NCBI GenBank assembly: GCA_035765895.1
Contig: DASTWL010000044.1
Location: forward strand, 1-45,920
Direction of reading: 5' to 3'
Source of the DNA: Verrucomicrobiia bacterium
Lineage (GTDB): Bacteria; Verrucomicrobiota; Verrucomicrobiia; Limisphaerales; DSYF01
DNA: 45,920 nucleotides
Part shown: piece by piece, positions 33,243 through 42,250 of the stretch
How the letters are laid out: every line of letters starts with the position of its first letter
How positions within the stretch are numbered: position 1 is the first letter of the stretch
Notes under the pieces: model-generated
The model's input: only the letters and a program-made list of their open reading frames with translations
What the model was told of the DNA's origin: nothing
Database searches by the model: none
Made by a program: the position numbers and the translations under genes

Positions 33243-35582
33243 TCAATCGCGGGGTGCGTCGATGACGGCCGCCGGCCGCTGCCCAAGGAGCAAACGCAGG
33301 CTGTTCATGACCACCACCACGGTGCTGCCTTCGTGTCCCACCACGCCCAGCGTCAGGGGAATCTGACCGAACATGGCGAGCGTGACGAGCACGACCACGG
33401 TTCCCAGCGAAATGACCAGGTTCTGCCGGATAATGCGCCGGGCGCGGACGCTCAACTGAAAGGCGGCGAGAAAATTTTCCAGACGATCATGCATGAGCAC
33501 GACGTCAGCCTGTTCGAGGGCGGCATCCGAGCCGCGCGCGCCCATGGCCACGCCGACGTGGGCCACGGCGAGACTCGGCGCGTCGTTCACGCCATCGCCC
33601 ACCATGGCCACTTTGCGGCCTTCGCGGGTGAGCTGGACGATGGCCTCCACCTTGCCTTCCGGCTTGAGTTCGGCCCGCACGTCGTCCAGATGCAGATCCT
33701 GCTTGAGGTGCTCGGCGGCGGCGCGACGATCGCCCGTCAGCACCACGGAGCGCAATCCTTCGGCGCGCAATTCATCCACCACGTGGCGGGACTGCGGGCG
33801 AACGTCATCCCGCAACAAGATGCGCCCCAGCAGGTCGCCTTCCGCGAGCCAGATTTCGGAAATGCCGTGGTCAGTTTCGGCAGGAAGCGGCCGGGATTGT
33901 GCAGCGGCCGCAGCCATTACCCAGTCGCGTTTGCCCAGCCGGCAGACGGTGCCGTTGCGTCGCGCCAGCAAGCCCTGGCCGGTGACCGATTCGAAGTGGG
34001 CGAACTCCACGGGCTGGATTCGTTGTTGTTTGCCGTGCCGGGTGATGGCACGGGCGAGGGGATGGGTGGACAAGCGCTCCAGCGAATAGGCGATCTGCGC
34101 CACCTCGGCTTCGCGTCCGGGGGGGAAACTTTCGACGCGTTCGACGCGCAGTTCGCCGGTGGTCAGGGTGCCGGTCTTGTCCAGCGCCACCACGTTGACT
34201 TCGGCCAGCTTTTCCACGGCCGCCCCGCCACGGAACAACACGCCGTGACGCGCACCCCAGGCAATGGCCGCGAGCACGGCGGAGGGAATCGACAGCACCA
34301 GCGCGCAGGGAGACGCGACCACGAGCAACGTCATGGTGTGGTAAAACGCGCTGTGGATTTCGTTGACGCTTTTGAACGGCGCCTGCTGGAAACCCAGCCA
34401 CCAGACGAAAAACATGCCGAGCGACATCAACAAAACGATGTAAGTGTAATACGTGCTGAATTTGTCGGTGAACTTTTGCGCGGGTGCCTTCTGATGCTGC
34501 GCTTCCTTGATGAGCTTGATGATTTTCTGCAACGCACTCTCGGTGACCGGCCGGAGCACCACGCATTCGACCGCGCCCCACAGGTTCAAGGTGCCGGCGA
34601 GCACCGTGTCGCCCACCTTTTTTTCGACGGGCGTAGCCTCGCCGGTCAGGTTGGATTCATCCGCCGCTGTTGCGCCCCTGGCCAGCTCGGCGTCCACGGG
34701 GAATTGCGAATCCGGCTTCACCAGCAGGCGCATGCCGGTGCGGATTTGCGCGACGGGAATTTCGCGTTCGCCGCCGGTTGCATCCAGCACGATGGCAACT
34801 TTCGGGGCCTCGTGGAACAGGGAACGAATTTCCTTTTGCGTGCGGCCCAACGCGTAATGTTCCAGCGCGCCGGACAACGAAAAGAGAAAGAGCAGGGTGG
34901 CGCCTTCGCCCCACGCACCGATGCTCGCGCTGCCGGCGGCCACGGCCAGCATCAGGAAATGCACGTCGATGGCGCGTTGCCGCAGCCGTTCCCACACCTC
35001 TTCCGCGGGGAACCAGGCCCCGGCCAGGTAACTGAGCATGAAAACCGGAGTCCGCCAGGCCGCGGGAACGGCGTAAGCCGCGAGCAACCCCAGCCCGCCG
35101 CACAGCACGGCCAGCACCAACTGGCCCTTCCATTCATCCACGTCGTGTTCCTCCTCGAGAAACTCAACGTCGCGCTGGACAACCTTGGGCAGGGGGATGT
35201 CGCGCCAGCGCCAGAAGCTTGGCGCGGTGGGGCAGGTGACGCGTGCAATGGTGGTTTGTTCCCCGCTGTGGCGAATGGTGAGCCGCTGGCGCACGTCCGC
35301 GCTGAGCGGATGGCCGCACACGCTGCAATCCCCCCTGCCTTCGAGCAACAGGCAGGGTTGTGACGCTTCACCGGCGCAGGCCTCCTCGTAACTGTGCGTC
35401 AGCCGCTCGGCAATGCGCGGCACATCGGTCCGGCCCAGCGTGGCGACGGAAATCTTCTGCTCCGCGCGGTCAATGGTGACTGCCTCCAGCGTGGGCTCCG
35501 CCTCCAGCGCCTGCACGACGGCGCGCGCGAGACAGCACGGTGTCTCCTCGGCGGACGCGGCGGTGGCGGGGCGCTCTTTCAT
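33243..35582 (-). CDS. P1B-type heavy-metal ATPase with Cys-rich N-terminal region
   Basis: A 779-residue metal-exporting P-type ATPase. The core has TGEAT (near 313-317), SPC in the sixth helix (424-426), DKTGTLT (468-474), the 'HP' pair (507-508) and GDGVND (662-667). The last helix carries 'VVGHEGSTVVVVMNSLRLL' (HEGST at 750-754). SPC with HEGxT fits the P1B-4 group (Co, Fe or Zn export) better than the Cu group. The N-terminus is unusual: a degenerate HMA-like stretch with Cys16-Cys17 but no CxxC, then a region with Cys77, CxxC (86-89) and Cys117 that could bind a metal. ATG 35582 is chosen over an unsupported upstream extension. It lies 56 bp after the stress-protein gene. Confidence 0.9.
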   Translation of the reverse strand: MKERPATAASAEETPCCLARAVVQALEAEPTLEAVTIDRAEQKISVATLGRTDVPRIAERLTHSYEEACAGEASQPCLLLEGRGDCSVCGHPLSADVRQRLTIRHSGEQTTIARVTCPTAPSFWRWRDIPLPKVVQRDVEFLEEEHDVDEWKGQLVLAVLCGGLGLLAAYAVPAAWRTPVFMLSYLAGAWFPAEEVWERLRQRAIDVHFLMLAVAAGSASIGAWGEGATLLFLFSLSGALEHYALGRTQKEIRSLFHEAPKVAIVLDATGGEREIPVAQIRTGMRLLVKPDSQFPVDAELARGATAADESNLTGEATPVEKKVGDTVLAGTLNLWGAVECVVLRPVTESALQKIIKLIKEAQHQKAPAQKFTDKFSTYYTYIVLLMSLGMFFVWWLGFQQAPFKSVNEIHSAFYHTMTLLVVASPCALVLSIPSAVLAAIAWGARHGVLFRGGAAVEKLAEVNVVALDKTGTLTTGELRVERVESFPPGREAEVAQIAYSLERLSTHPLARAITRHGKQQRIQPVEFAHFESVTGQGLLARRNGTVCRLGKRDWVMAAAAAQSRPLPAETDHGISEIWLAEGDLLGRILLRDDVRPQSRHVVDELRAEGLRSVVLTGDRRAAAEHLKQDLHLDDVRAELKPEGKVEAIVQLTREGRKVAMVGDGVNDAPSLAVAHVGVAMGARGSDAALEQADVVLMHDRLENFLAAFQLSVRARRIIRQNLVISLGTVVVLVTLAMFGQIPLTLGVVGHEGSTVVVVMNSLRLLLGQRPAAVIDAPRD

Positions 35583-35638
35583 CTTTGGCGGCGGACAATC
35601 TACACGCGTCCCGGCATTCGCAACAGGATTTTGCGCCG

Positions 35639-36223
35639 TCACGCCGCGGAGCGGGGGGGCACGAAATCGCGTTCCGGATTGCGGACCGTCAACACCGGAC
35701 ATGGGGCGTGGCGCACGATCAGCTCGGCCGTGCTGCCCATCAAAACATGCTTCAACCCGGTGTAGCCATGTGTGGTGATGACGATGAGATCAGCGGCGAT
35801 TTCCTCCGCCAATTGCACGACCTCCCACGAGGCGCGGCCGGTGCGGACCACCGTGCTGGCGCCTCCGGGCAGCGGGCCCAGTTCCGTGGCCAGCCGTTTC
35901 AGCCGTTCGCCGGCGGATTTGGTCAGCGCGGTGCTCATTTCATCGTAGGCCGGCGGGACGATGCCAAAATTGTCTGGAATGACAGTGGGCTCAACGACAT
36001 GAACCAGCACAACTTTCGCTCCAAACTGGGTGGCGAAGGCCCACACATATTCAAGCGCTTTGGCTGAGTGCGCAGAGAAGTCCACTGGCGCCAGAATGGT
36101 GCGCAACCGGATGCGAGAATCGCTGCCGGTGACTGGTTTGCATTCCGTTTCGGTCGCTTTGACGTCACGCGGCTCAGGCTGCGGGGCAACCCCGCCACGC
36201 TCGTGGGTAAGTTTCTCTTTCAT
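35639..36223 (-). CDS. Universal stress protein (UspA family) with N-terminal extension
   Basis: A 194-residue protein with one Usp domain (about 40-180): 'RTILAPVDFSAHSAKALEYVWAFATQFGAKVVLVHVVEP', and the ATP-binding pattern 'GYTGLKHVLMGSTAELIVRHAPCPVLTV'. The GxxG...GST set is complete, so nucleotide binding is expected. About 40 hydrophilic residues precede the domain. The ATG at 36223 has an AAGG Shine-Dalgarno; an upstream TTG at 36241 is possible. It is the first gene of a same-strand run with the metal ATPase and guanine deaminase and diverges from pckG. Confidence 0.9.
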   Translation of the reverse strand: MKEKLTHERGGVAPQPEPRDVKATETECKPVTGSDSRIRLRTILAPVDFSAHSAKALEYVWAFATQFGAKVVLVHVVEPTVIPDNFGIVPPAYDEMSTALTKSAGERLKRLATELGPLPGGASTVVRTGRASWEVVQLAEEIAADLIVITTHGYTGLKHVLMGSTAELIVRHAPCPVLTVRNPERDFVPPRSAA

Positions 36224-36354
36224 AGCCTTGAAGCGATTCAACTCGCCATGTCATTCTCACCCGGGAGCGCCGCCGGGGCAAGGGTGACGCGGGTGCGCCC
36301 CGCTAATTCGGTGTGTCAGCGGGGCTGAATTCTGGGGCCGCGCCCTGGACCTGA

Positions 36355-36384
36355 CTGACAACCCGGGGTCCGTTTCGCTAGGCT
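36355..36384 (+). promoter_or_regulatory. Possible promoter of pckG
   Basis: CTGACA (36355-36360) and TAGGCT (36379-36384) are 18 bp apart, which would start transcription near 36391, about 20 nt before the ATG. An 8-bp stem (GCCCCGCT 36297-36304 / AGCGGGGC 36318-36325) lies just upstream. Both matches are moderate. Confidence 0.3.
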
Positions 36385-36411
36385 GGCGTCCGGGGCAATC
36401 CGTTCATCATC

Positions 36412-38190
36412 ATGACGCATACCAAAAAACTGGGGGTTACGAAGCTCACCAACAAGCACGTCCGCGCCTTCGTGGACGAAGTCGCGCGCCTGACGCATCC
36501 CGACCGCATCTGGTGGTGCGACGGTTCCGAGATGGAAAAGGACGCGTTGACGCACGAGGCCTGCGCGAAGGGCATCCTGATCAAGCTCGACCCTGCGAAG
36601 TGGCCGGGATGCCATTATCACCGCTCCCATCCCAACGACGTGGCGCGCGTCGAGCAGTGCACGTTCATCTGCACGACGAATGAGGATGACGCCGGGCCGA
36701 CGAACCACTGGATGGCGCCGCGCGACATGTATGTGAAGCTCGACGGACTCCTCAAGGGCTGCATGAAGGGGCGCACCCTGTATGTGGTTCCCTACCTCAT
36801 GGGACCGCCCGGCTCGCCGCTTACCAAAGTGGGCATTCAGGTGACGGACTCCCTCTACGTGGTTCTCTCCATGCGCATCATGACCCGCATGGGCGACGTG
36901 GCTTACGAACAACTGGGCGAGAGCGACGACTTCAACCGCGGCATCCACAGCATGCTCGATGTGCATCCGGAACGCCGCTACATCGCGCATTTTCCCGAGG
37001 ACAACACGATTGTATCCGTCGGCTCGAACTACGGAGGCAATGTCCTGTTGGGCAAGAAGTGTCTGGCCTTGCGCATCGGCTCCTACCTGGCGCGCAAGGA
37101 GGGCTGGATGGCCGAGCACATGTTGATTCTGGGCGTGGAATCGCCGCAGGGTGAAAAGAGCTACATCGCAGCGGCTTTTCCGAGCGCCTGCGGCAAGACC
37201 AACTTCGCCATGATGATTCCGCCCGCGCATTTCAAGGGCTGGAAGGTTTGGACTGTCGGCGATGACATCGCCTGGATGAGGCCCGGCCCGGATGGGCGGC
37301 TCTACGCCATCAATCCCGAGGCGGGCTACTTCGGCGTCGTGCCTGGCACCAACAGCAAGACGAATCCCAACGCCGTCAAGACCATCGCGAAGGACACCAT
37401 CTTCACCAACGTGGCCCTGACCGCCGGGGGCGACATCTGGTGGGAAGGCAAGGACGGGGAGCCACCCAACGAATGCCTGGATTGGAAGGGCGAACTGTGG
37501 GTCAAAGGGTCCAAGGAAAAGGCCGCGCATCCCAACAGCCGGTTTGCGGCGCCCATGCGCAACAACCCCATGCTCGATCCCGAGGTCGAAAATCCGCACG
37601 GTGTGCCAATCGATGCCATCATCTTCGGCGGCCGCCGCGCCACGACCATGCCGCTCGTGTTCCAGGCCTTCAACTGGATCCACGGCGTTTACGTGGGCGC
37701 CACGATGGGTTCGGAAATGACCGCGGCGGCCGTGGGCGGGCTGGGCCAGGTGCGGCGTGACCCGATGGCAATGCAGCCATTTTGCGGCCTGAACATGGGC
37801 GATTACTTCCACAACTGGCTCAACATGCGCCGCAAGCTGAAGTTCCCGCCGCGCATCTTCCACGTGAACTGGTTCCGCAAGGATGAGCACGGCAATTTCC
37901 TCTGGCCCGGCTTCGGCGAAAACATGCGCGTGTTGAAGTGGATCGTGGACCGCTGCCACGGGCGGGCCGGGGCGCATGAAAGCACGCTGGGCTGGGTGCC
38001 GACCAAACGCGACATCGATCTCACGGGCATCAAGGGGTTCAACGAAGAGGATTGGGAAAAGCTGATGAACGTGAACGTGGAGGAATGGCGGCGCGAAGTG
38101 ATTTCGCAGGATGAACTATTCCTGAAAGTTTACGGCCATCTGCCGAAAGAGTTCATCATGCAGCGCGAGTTGCTCGTCTCACGCTTGTAA
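36412..38190 (+). CDS. pckG: Phosphoenolpyruvate carboxykinase (GTP)
   Basis: This enzyme converts oxaloacetate and GTP to phosphoenolpyruvate, GDP and CO2 (gluconeogenesis) in the cytoplasm. The 592-residue product is of the GTP-dependent class, as shown by 'AAAFPSACGKTNFAMM' (kinase-1a P-loop, SACGKTN at 258-264), 'VGDDIAWM' (kinase-2), 'GYFGVVPGTN' and 'HPERRYIAHFPEDNTI'. 'DRIWWCDGSE' near the N-terminus and 'GSNYGGNVLLGKKCLALRI' are also class-specific. Length is normal for the family. It is monocistronic, flanked by a divergent stress-protein gene and a convergent small gene. Confidence 0.97.
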   Translation: MTHTKKLGVTKLTNKHVRAFVDEVARLTHPDRIWWCDGSEMEKDALTHEACAKGILIKLDPAKWPGCHYHRSHPNDVARVEQCTFICTTNEDDAGPTNHWMAPRDMYVKLDGLLKGCMKGRTLYVVPYLMGPPGSPLTKVGIQVTDSLYVVLSMRIMTRMGDVAYEQLGESDDFNRGIHSMLDVHPERRYIAHFPEDNTIVSVGSNYGGNVLLGKKCLALRIGSYLARKEGWMAEHMLILGVESPQGEKSYIAAAFPSACGKTNFAMMIPPAHFKGWKVWTVGDDIAWMRPGPDGRLYAINPEAGYFGVVPGTNSKTNPNAVKTIAKDTIFTNVALTAGGDIWWEGKDGEPPNECLDWKGELWVKGSKEKAAHPNSRFAAPMRNNPMLDPEVENPHGVPIDAIIFGGRRATTMPLVFQAFNWIHGVYVGATMGSEMTAAAVGGLGQVRRDPMAMQPFCGLNMGDYFHNWLNMRRKLKFPPRIFHVNWFRKDEHGNFLWPGFGENMRVLKWIVDRCHGRAGAHESTLGWVPTKRDIDLTGIKGFNEEDWEKLMNVNVEEWRREVISQDELFLKVYGHLPKEFIMQRELLVSRL

Positions 38191-38210
38191 CAGCCGCCCG
38201 GGCGGACAAC

Positions 38211-38240
38211 AAAAAACCCCGCGCGACGCGTCGCGCGGGG
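38211..38240 (-). terminator. Perfect palindromic terminator between pckG and the small Cys-rich gene
   Basis: Positions 38217-38240 form a perfect 24-bp GC-rich palindrome flanked by six A on the plus-strand left side (38211-38216). Read on the minus strand this is a strong stem followed by TTTTTT, so it terminates the small gene at 38261-38452. It may also slow transcription from pckG. Confidence 0.85.
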
Positions 38241-38260
38241 CAAATGAATTATCGAGCGGT

Positions 38261-38452
38261 TCAGCTCTTCTTGTCGGCGGTCTTGGCCTTGTCACCGCCT
38301 GCGGGGCACTTGCCGCTCTTGGCGGGGCAGCAGCCTTCCGTTTTGGCCTTGTCACAACTCTTCTTCGCGTCGGTGCTCTTGTCGGCGCCGGCGCCGGCCT
38401 GGACTGCGAACGTGAAGGCCACGAGGGCCATTAATGCGACCAACTTTTTCAT
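38261..38452 (-). CDS. Small exported Lys/Cys-rich protein
   Basis: A 63-residue precursor with a clear signal peptide ('MKKLVALMALVAFTFAVQAGA'). The mature part is about 42 residues and highly charged, with many Lys and Ala, and four Cys arranged as 'SCDKAKTEGCCPAKSGKCP'. It could bind metal or form disulfides in the periplasm. No family is recognised. It has a dedicated strong terminator and is convergent with pckG, which supports it as a real gene. Start ATG at 38452 begins the signal peptide. Confidence 0.75.
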   Translation of the reverse strand: MKKLVALMALVAFTFAVQAGAGADKSTDAKKSCDKAKTEGCCPAKSGKCPAGGDKAKTADKKS

Positions 38453-38624
38453 GCTTGTATTTACTGGTTAAGACCCGCACCGCGGACAAACCGGATGTCC
38501 ACCGTTCAAGGTCTTGGTTGAACATCGGCATTCTCGCCCGGGTTCCTCCAAATGACAAAGAGTTTTTTGTCCGGCTGCCGGGTGCATTTGACTCGCATCA
38601 AAAGTGACGCAACATTCGCGCGCC

Positions 38625-40067
38625 ATGCCCACCTTGCTCTGGTTTCGTCAAGATTTGCGACTGGCCGACAACCCCGCGCTGGCCGCTGCCCTGCAGCGTG
38701 GCGAGCCCGTGCTTCCCGTATTTATCTGGGCGCCGGAAGAGGAGGGCGAATGGCCGCCCGGTGGCGCGTCGCGCTGGTGGTTGCACCACTCGTTGCGCGC
38801 GTTGGCGGCGGACTTGCACGCGCTGGGGGCGCGGCTGGTGCTGCGCCGCGGCCCGACGGAACCAGCCTTGCGCGCGCTGCTTCAGGAAACGGGGGCACAG
38901 GCCGTTTACTGGAACCGGCGTTACGAGCCCGCCATCGTCAAGCGGGACACCCAGCTCAAGGGCGCGTTGAAAGGTGCGGGGATCACGGTGGAAAGCTTCA
39001 ATGCCGCACTGCTGCACGAGCCGTGGCAGATTCAGAACAAAGCGGGCAAGCCCTTTCAGGTGTTCACGCCGTTTTGGCGGCACTGTCTCGCGCTGCCGGA
39101 ACCGGAAGTGCCCTTGGCGGTGCCTCATCAATGGCCGTCGCCCGCGCGCTGGCCGGCCTCGTTGAACTTGGCGGATTTGGCGTTGGAACCTGTCATTGAC
39201 TGGGCGGGCGGTTTGCGGGAGGCGTGGCAACCGGGCACCGCCGGCGCTGCGGCCCAACTGGACCGCTTCGTGCGCGACGCCTTCGCGGACTACCCGGAGC
39301 ATCGGAATCGCCCCGACCTGGTCGGAACGTCCCGGCTCTCGCCGCATCTGCACTTCGGCGAAATTTCGCCGCGACAGATCTGGCACGCCTTGCGGCAGGC
39401 GTCGCCGGCCAGCGGCAAGTCCGCCCCAGAAAGCGGCTGGCGTGATTCGCAATTTTTGGCGGAGGTGGGCTGGCGCGAGTTTGCGCATCATTTGTTGTAT
39501 CATTTTCCGCATACGCCCACGGAACCGTTGCGGGCGGAGTTTGCCCAGTTTCCCTGGCAGCCCAATGCGGACTGGCTGAAGGCCTGGCAGCGCGGGCAAA
39601 CGGGCGTGCCACTGGTCGATGCCGGCATGCGCGAGTTGTGGACGACGGGTTGGATGCACAACCGCGTGCGCATGGTCGTGGCGTCGTTCCTCGTCAAAAA
39701 TCTGCTGCTGCCCTGGACGGACGGCGCCCGCTGGTTTTGGGATACGCTGGTGGATGCCGACCTGGCGCAGAACACGCTGGGCTGGCAGTGGACGGCCGGC
39801 TGTGGGGCCGATGCCGCGCCCTACTTCCGCGTCTTCAACCCGGTCAGCCAGGGCGCGAAGTTTGATCCCGAAGGCCATTACGTGCGCCGTTGGGTGCCGG
39901 AACTGGCCGGCTTGCCGGCGGCCTGGATTCATCAACCCTGGGCCGCGCCGGCCGCCGAACTGGCCCGCGCGAGCGTCCGGCTCGGCCAGACGTATCCGGC
40001 GCCGCTCGTCAGTTTGAGCATTTCGCGGGAGGTGGCGTTGGCGGCCTACGCCCGGATGCGCGGCTGA
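38625..40067 (+). CDS. phr: Deoxyribodipyrimidine photolyase
   Basis: A 480-residue FAD-dependent photolyase that repairs UV-induced pyrimidine dimers using blue light. The N-terminal photolyase domain starts 'MPTLLWFRQDLRLADNPAL'. The C-terminal FAD domain has 'TSRLSPHLHFGEISPRQIW', 'FAHHLLYHFPH', 'GQTGVPLVDAGMRELWTTGWMHNRVRMVVASFLVKNLL', and 'LAQNTLGWQWTAGCGADAAPYFRVFNP'. The Trp/Asn residues of the FAD pocket and electron-transfer path appear in place. Class I CPD photolyase is the best fit. ATG 38625 is preferred over an upstream GTG (38604) because it starts at the family N-terminus. Confidence 0.95.
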   Translation: MPTLLWFRQDLRLADNPALAAALQRGEPVLPVFIWAPEEEGEWPPGGASRWWLHHSLRALAADLHALGARLVLRRGPTEPALRALLQETGAQAVYWNRRYEPAIVKRDTQLKGALKGAGITVESFNAALLHEPWQIQNKAGKPFQVFTPFWRHCLALPEPEVPLAVPHQWPSPARWPASLNLADLALEPVIDWAGGLREAWQPGTAGAAAQLDRFVRDAFADYPEHRNRPDLVGTSRLSPHLHFGEISPRQIWHALRQASPASGKSAPESGWRDSQFLAEVGWREFAHHLLYHFPHTPTEPLRAEFAQFPWQPNADWLKAWQRGQTGVPLVDAGMRELWTTGWMHNRVRMVVASFLVKNLLLPWTDGARWFWDTLVDADLAQNTLGWQWTAGCGADAAPYFRVFNPVSQGAKFDPEGHYVRRWVPELAGLPAAWIHQPWAAPAAELARASVRLGQTYPAPLVSLSISREVALAAYARMRG

Positions 40068-40121
40068 TTTTCCTCGCAACTTTTCGCGCTTTGGCTATCC
40101 CTGCGGGGCAATCCTAACAAC

Positions 40122-40889
40122 ATGAAACGAATTATTCCCTGTCTCGCCCTGGCGGCGTTTTTCTCCAGTCTGATTTCAGTGCCCGCCCAAATGGGTGGTG
40201 GCGGTCCCTCGGGACCGGATTTTTCGGGCGCGATGGCGCGCTTGTTCAGCGACAATCCCGCCTTCACCGCCGACATCGAGATGCAGGCCAAAAATGAAAA
40301 GTCCGGGCAGGACATTTCCATGCCGGGCAAACTCGCCTACCTCGAAGGCAAATCCCGCTTTGAGATGAACATGACCGACATCAAGGGCGGTAACATTCCG
40401 GCCGGCGTCGCGGAGCAAATGAAGAAAATGGGCATGGACAGCCTCGTGACCCTGTCGCTGCCCGACCAGAAATCGCTGTGCCTGATATACCCGAACCTGA
40501 AGGCCTACGCCGAAATGCAGGTCAAGAATTTGAGCGACACCAAGAACGCCGCGGACTTTGACGTGAAGGTGACCGAACTGGGGAAGGAAACCGTCGGGAC
40601 CCACGACTGCGTGAAGAACAAGGTGGCGGTCACCGACAAGGAGGGCAAGCAGCACGAATACACCGTCTGGAACGCGACCGACCTGAAGAAGTTTCCGGTC
40701 AAGATTGAAACCACGGAGCGCGACATGGACGTGGTGCTGGTGTTCAACCACGTCAAATTCGACAAGCCCGCCACGAGCCAGTTCGAGCCGCCGACCGGCT
40801 ACAAGAAATACGATTCGATCATGACGCTCATGCAGCAGGAAATGATGCATCGCATGGGTGGGCCGGCGGGCGCGGCGCCGCAACACTGA
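40122..40889 (+). CDS. Exported DUF4412/LolA-like protein
   Basis: A 255-residue protein with a signal peptide ('MKRIIPCLALAAFFSSLISVPAQ') and a Gly-rich start to the mature chain. The main domain has 'FTADIEMQAKNEKSGQDISMPGKLAYLEGKSRFEMNMTDIKG' and 'GTHDCVKNKVAVTDKEGKQHEYTVWNATDLKKFPVKIE'. This is the alternating strand pattern of DUF4412 and LolA/LppX-type proteins that bind lipids or acyl groups in the periplasm. The C-terminus is Met/Gly/Ala-rich. A strong terminator follows. It lies 54 bp after phr, probably without functional link. Function is inferred from fold resemblance only. Confidence 0.65.
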   Translation: MKRIIPCLALAAFFSSLISVPAQMGGGGPSGPDFSGAMARLFSDNPAFTADIEMQAKNEKSGQDISMPGKLAYLEGKSRFEMNMTDIKGGNIPAGVAEQMKKMGMDSLVTLSLPDQKSLCLIYPNLKAYAEMQVKNLSDTKNAADFDVKVTELGKETVGTHDCVKNKVAVTDKEGKQHEYTVWNATDLKKFPVKIETTERDMDVVLVFNHVKFDKPATSQFEPPTGYKKYDSIMTLMQQEMMHRMGGPAGAAPQH

Positions 40890-40904
40890 CTGGCTTGAGG
40901 GCCA

Positions 40905-40945
40905 AAACCGGCGGTCCGGATTTTCCGGCCCGCCGGTTTGTTTTT
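40905..40945 (+). terminator. Intrinsic terminator after the DUF4412-like gene
   Basis: AAACCGGCGG (40905-40914) pairs perfectly with CCGCCGGTTT (40930-40939), the inner part pairs further (CCGG/CCGG), and TTTTT follows at 40941-40945. It lies 15 bp after the stop. Confidence 0.85.
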
Positions 40946-40992
40946 CCAGGCGCCCGCTGGACGGCGCGCGCGCCTTTCCCTATGTTAGCAGC

Positions 40993-41976
40993 GTGAACCA
41001 CCGTGCTTTTGGAACAGCGGGCTTTCAGATTTCAGAAATGGGCTTCGGTTGCTGGCAATTGGGCGGCGCCGATTGGGGCTCCCTCGACGACGCCCGCGCC
41101 TTTGCCATCCTGAACGCCGCGGCCGATGCGGGCGTCAACTTCTTCGACACTGCCGATGTCTATGGCGCCGGGCGCAGCGAGTCGCTCATCGGCCAGTTTC
41201 TCAAACGCCGGCCGGGCCCTTTCTTCGTGGCCACCAAGCTGGGCCGCATGCCGGACCTGTTTCCCGACCAATACACCGAGGCCGGTGTCCGGGCTGCCAC
41301 AGAGGCTTCGCTCAAACGGCTCGGCGTGGAGGCTTTGGATCTCACGCAACTGCATTGCGTGCCGCCCGTCGTGTTGGAGCACGGGGAAATTTTCGACTGG
41401 TTGCGTCGCCTGCAGCGCGAAGGGAAAATCAAACATTTTGGCGCCAGCGTCGAATCCATGGACGAGGCCCGGGTCTGCCTGGCGCAGGCGGGACTGTGCT
41501 CGCTGCAAATCATCTTCAACATTTTTCGACAAAAGCCCCGGCGGGAGATTTTTGCGGAAGCCCGCCAGAAGTCCGTGGGCATCATTGTCCGGCTGCCGCT
41601 GGCGAGTGGCCTGCTGGCCGGGCGCATGACCCGGGGCCAGCAGTTTCCGGCGAAGGATCACCGCACCTACAACCGCGACGGTCAGGCCTTCAACGTGGGC
41701 GAGACGTTTGCGGGCTTGCCGTTTGAGAAAGGGGTGGAACTGGCGGAGGCGCTGCAGCCGTTCGTGCCTGCCGGCTGGACGATGGCGGAAATGGCCCAGC
41801 GCTGGATTCTGGATCATGCGGCTGTTTCCACGGTCATCACCGGCGCCAGCCAATCTGAACAGGCCGCAGCCAACGCGCGGGTTTCCGCATTGACGCCACT
41901 GCCGCCGGAACTGCACGCGCGCCTTGCTGATTTTTACGAGCGCCACGTGGCTGCCCACATTCGCGGGCCCTACTGA
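40993..41976 (+). CDS. Aldo/keto reductase (NAD(P)H-dependent)
   Basis: A 327-residue aldo/keto reductase. It has 'ISEMGFGCWQLGG', 'VNFFDTADVYGAGRSE' (catalytic Asp and Tyr), 'FFVATKLGRM' (Lys), 'LDLTQLHCVPP' (His), and the C-terminal coenzyme-binding region 'STVITGASQSEQAAANARV'. The full Asp-Tyr-Lys-His set is present. The GTG at 40993 gives 'VNHRAFGTAGFQIS'; the frame is open back into the terminator without similarity. It lies just downstream of a terminator, so it needs its own promoter. It is only distantly like the reductase at 23472-24653. Substrate unknown. Confidence 0.92.
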   Translation: MNHRAFGTAGFQISEMGFGCWQLGGADWGSLDDARAFAILNAAADAGVNFFDTADVYGAGRSESLIGQFLKRRPGPFFVATKLGRMPDLFPDQYTEAGVRAATEASLKRLGVEALDLTQLHCVPPVVLEHGEIFDWLRRLQREGKIKHFGASVESMDEARVCLAQAGLCSLQIIFNIFRQKPRREIFAEARQKSVGIIVRLPLASGLLAGRMTRGQQFPAKDHRTYNRDGQAFNVGETFAGLPFEKGVELAEALQPFVPAGWTMAEMAQRWILDHAAVSTVITGASQSEQAAANARVSALTPLPPELHARLADFYERHVAAHIRGPY

Positions 41977-42071
41977 AGCGGGTTTGCTTAAGCGTTGGAT
42001 TAGCCGGACTCGCCGCGCGCGCCGCGATGCGGTGGCGCCGGCAAATTTCTCGCAAACTTTCGAGTCGGGGC

Positions 42072-42100
42072 TTGAGTCTGGCGGGTTCCATGGCTATAGG
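42072..42100 (+). promoter_or_regulatory. Possible promoter of the PII gene
   Basis: TTGAGT (42072-42077) and TATAGG (42095-42100) are exactly 17 bp apart. Transcription would start near 42107, giving a leader of about 145 nt before the PII start at 42251. The rest of the 274-bp interval 41977-42250 shows no gene. Confidence 0.45.
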
Positions 42101-42250
42101 ATGAGCCACTTTGGTTGTCGTGTGTTTACCGCCCAAGGCGCATGACGTTCAAGCGGGCGGCCCGCCCTCAGAAGCCGGCCGGAGGAGTTTTCTTTTCATG
42201 CCGGCTGCCGTCGGTGTGACGCAACTTGGGCATTCGTAGAGAAGCGTGAT

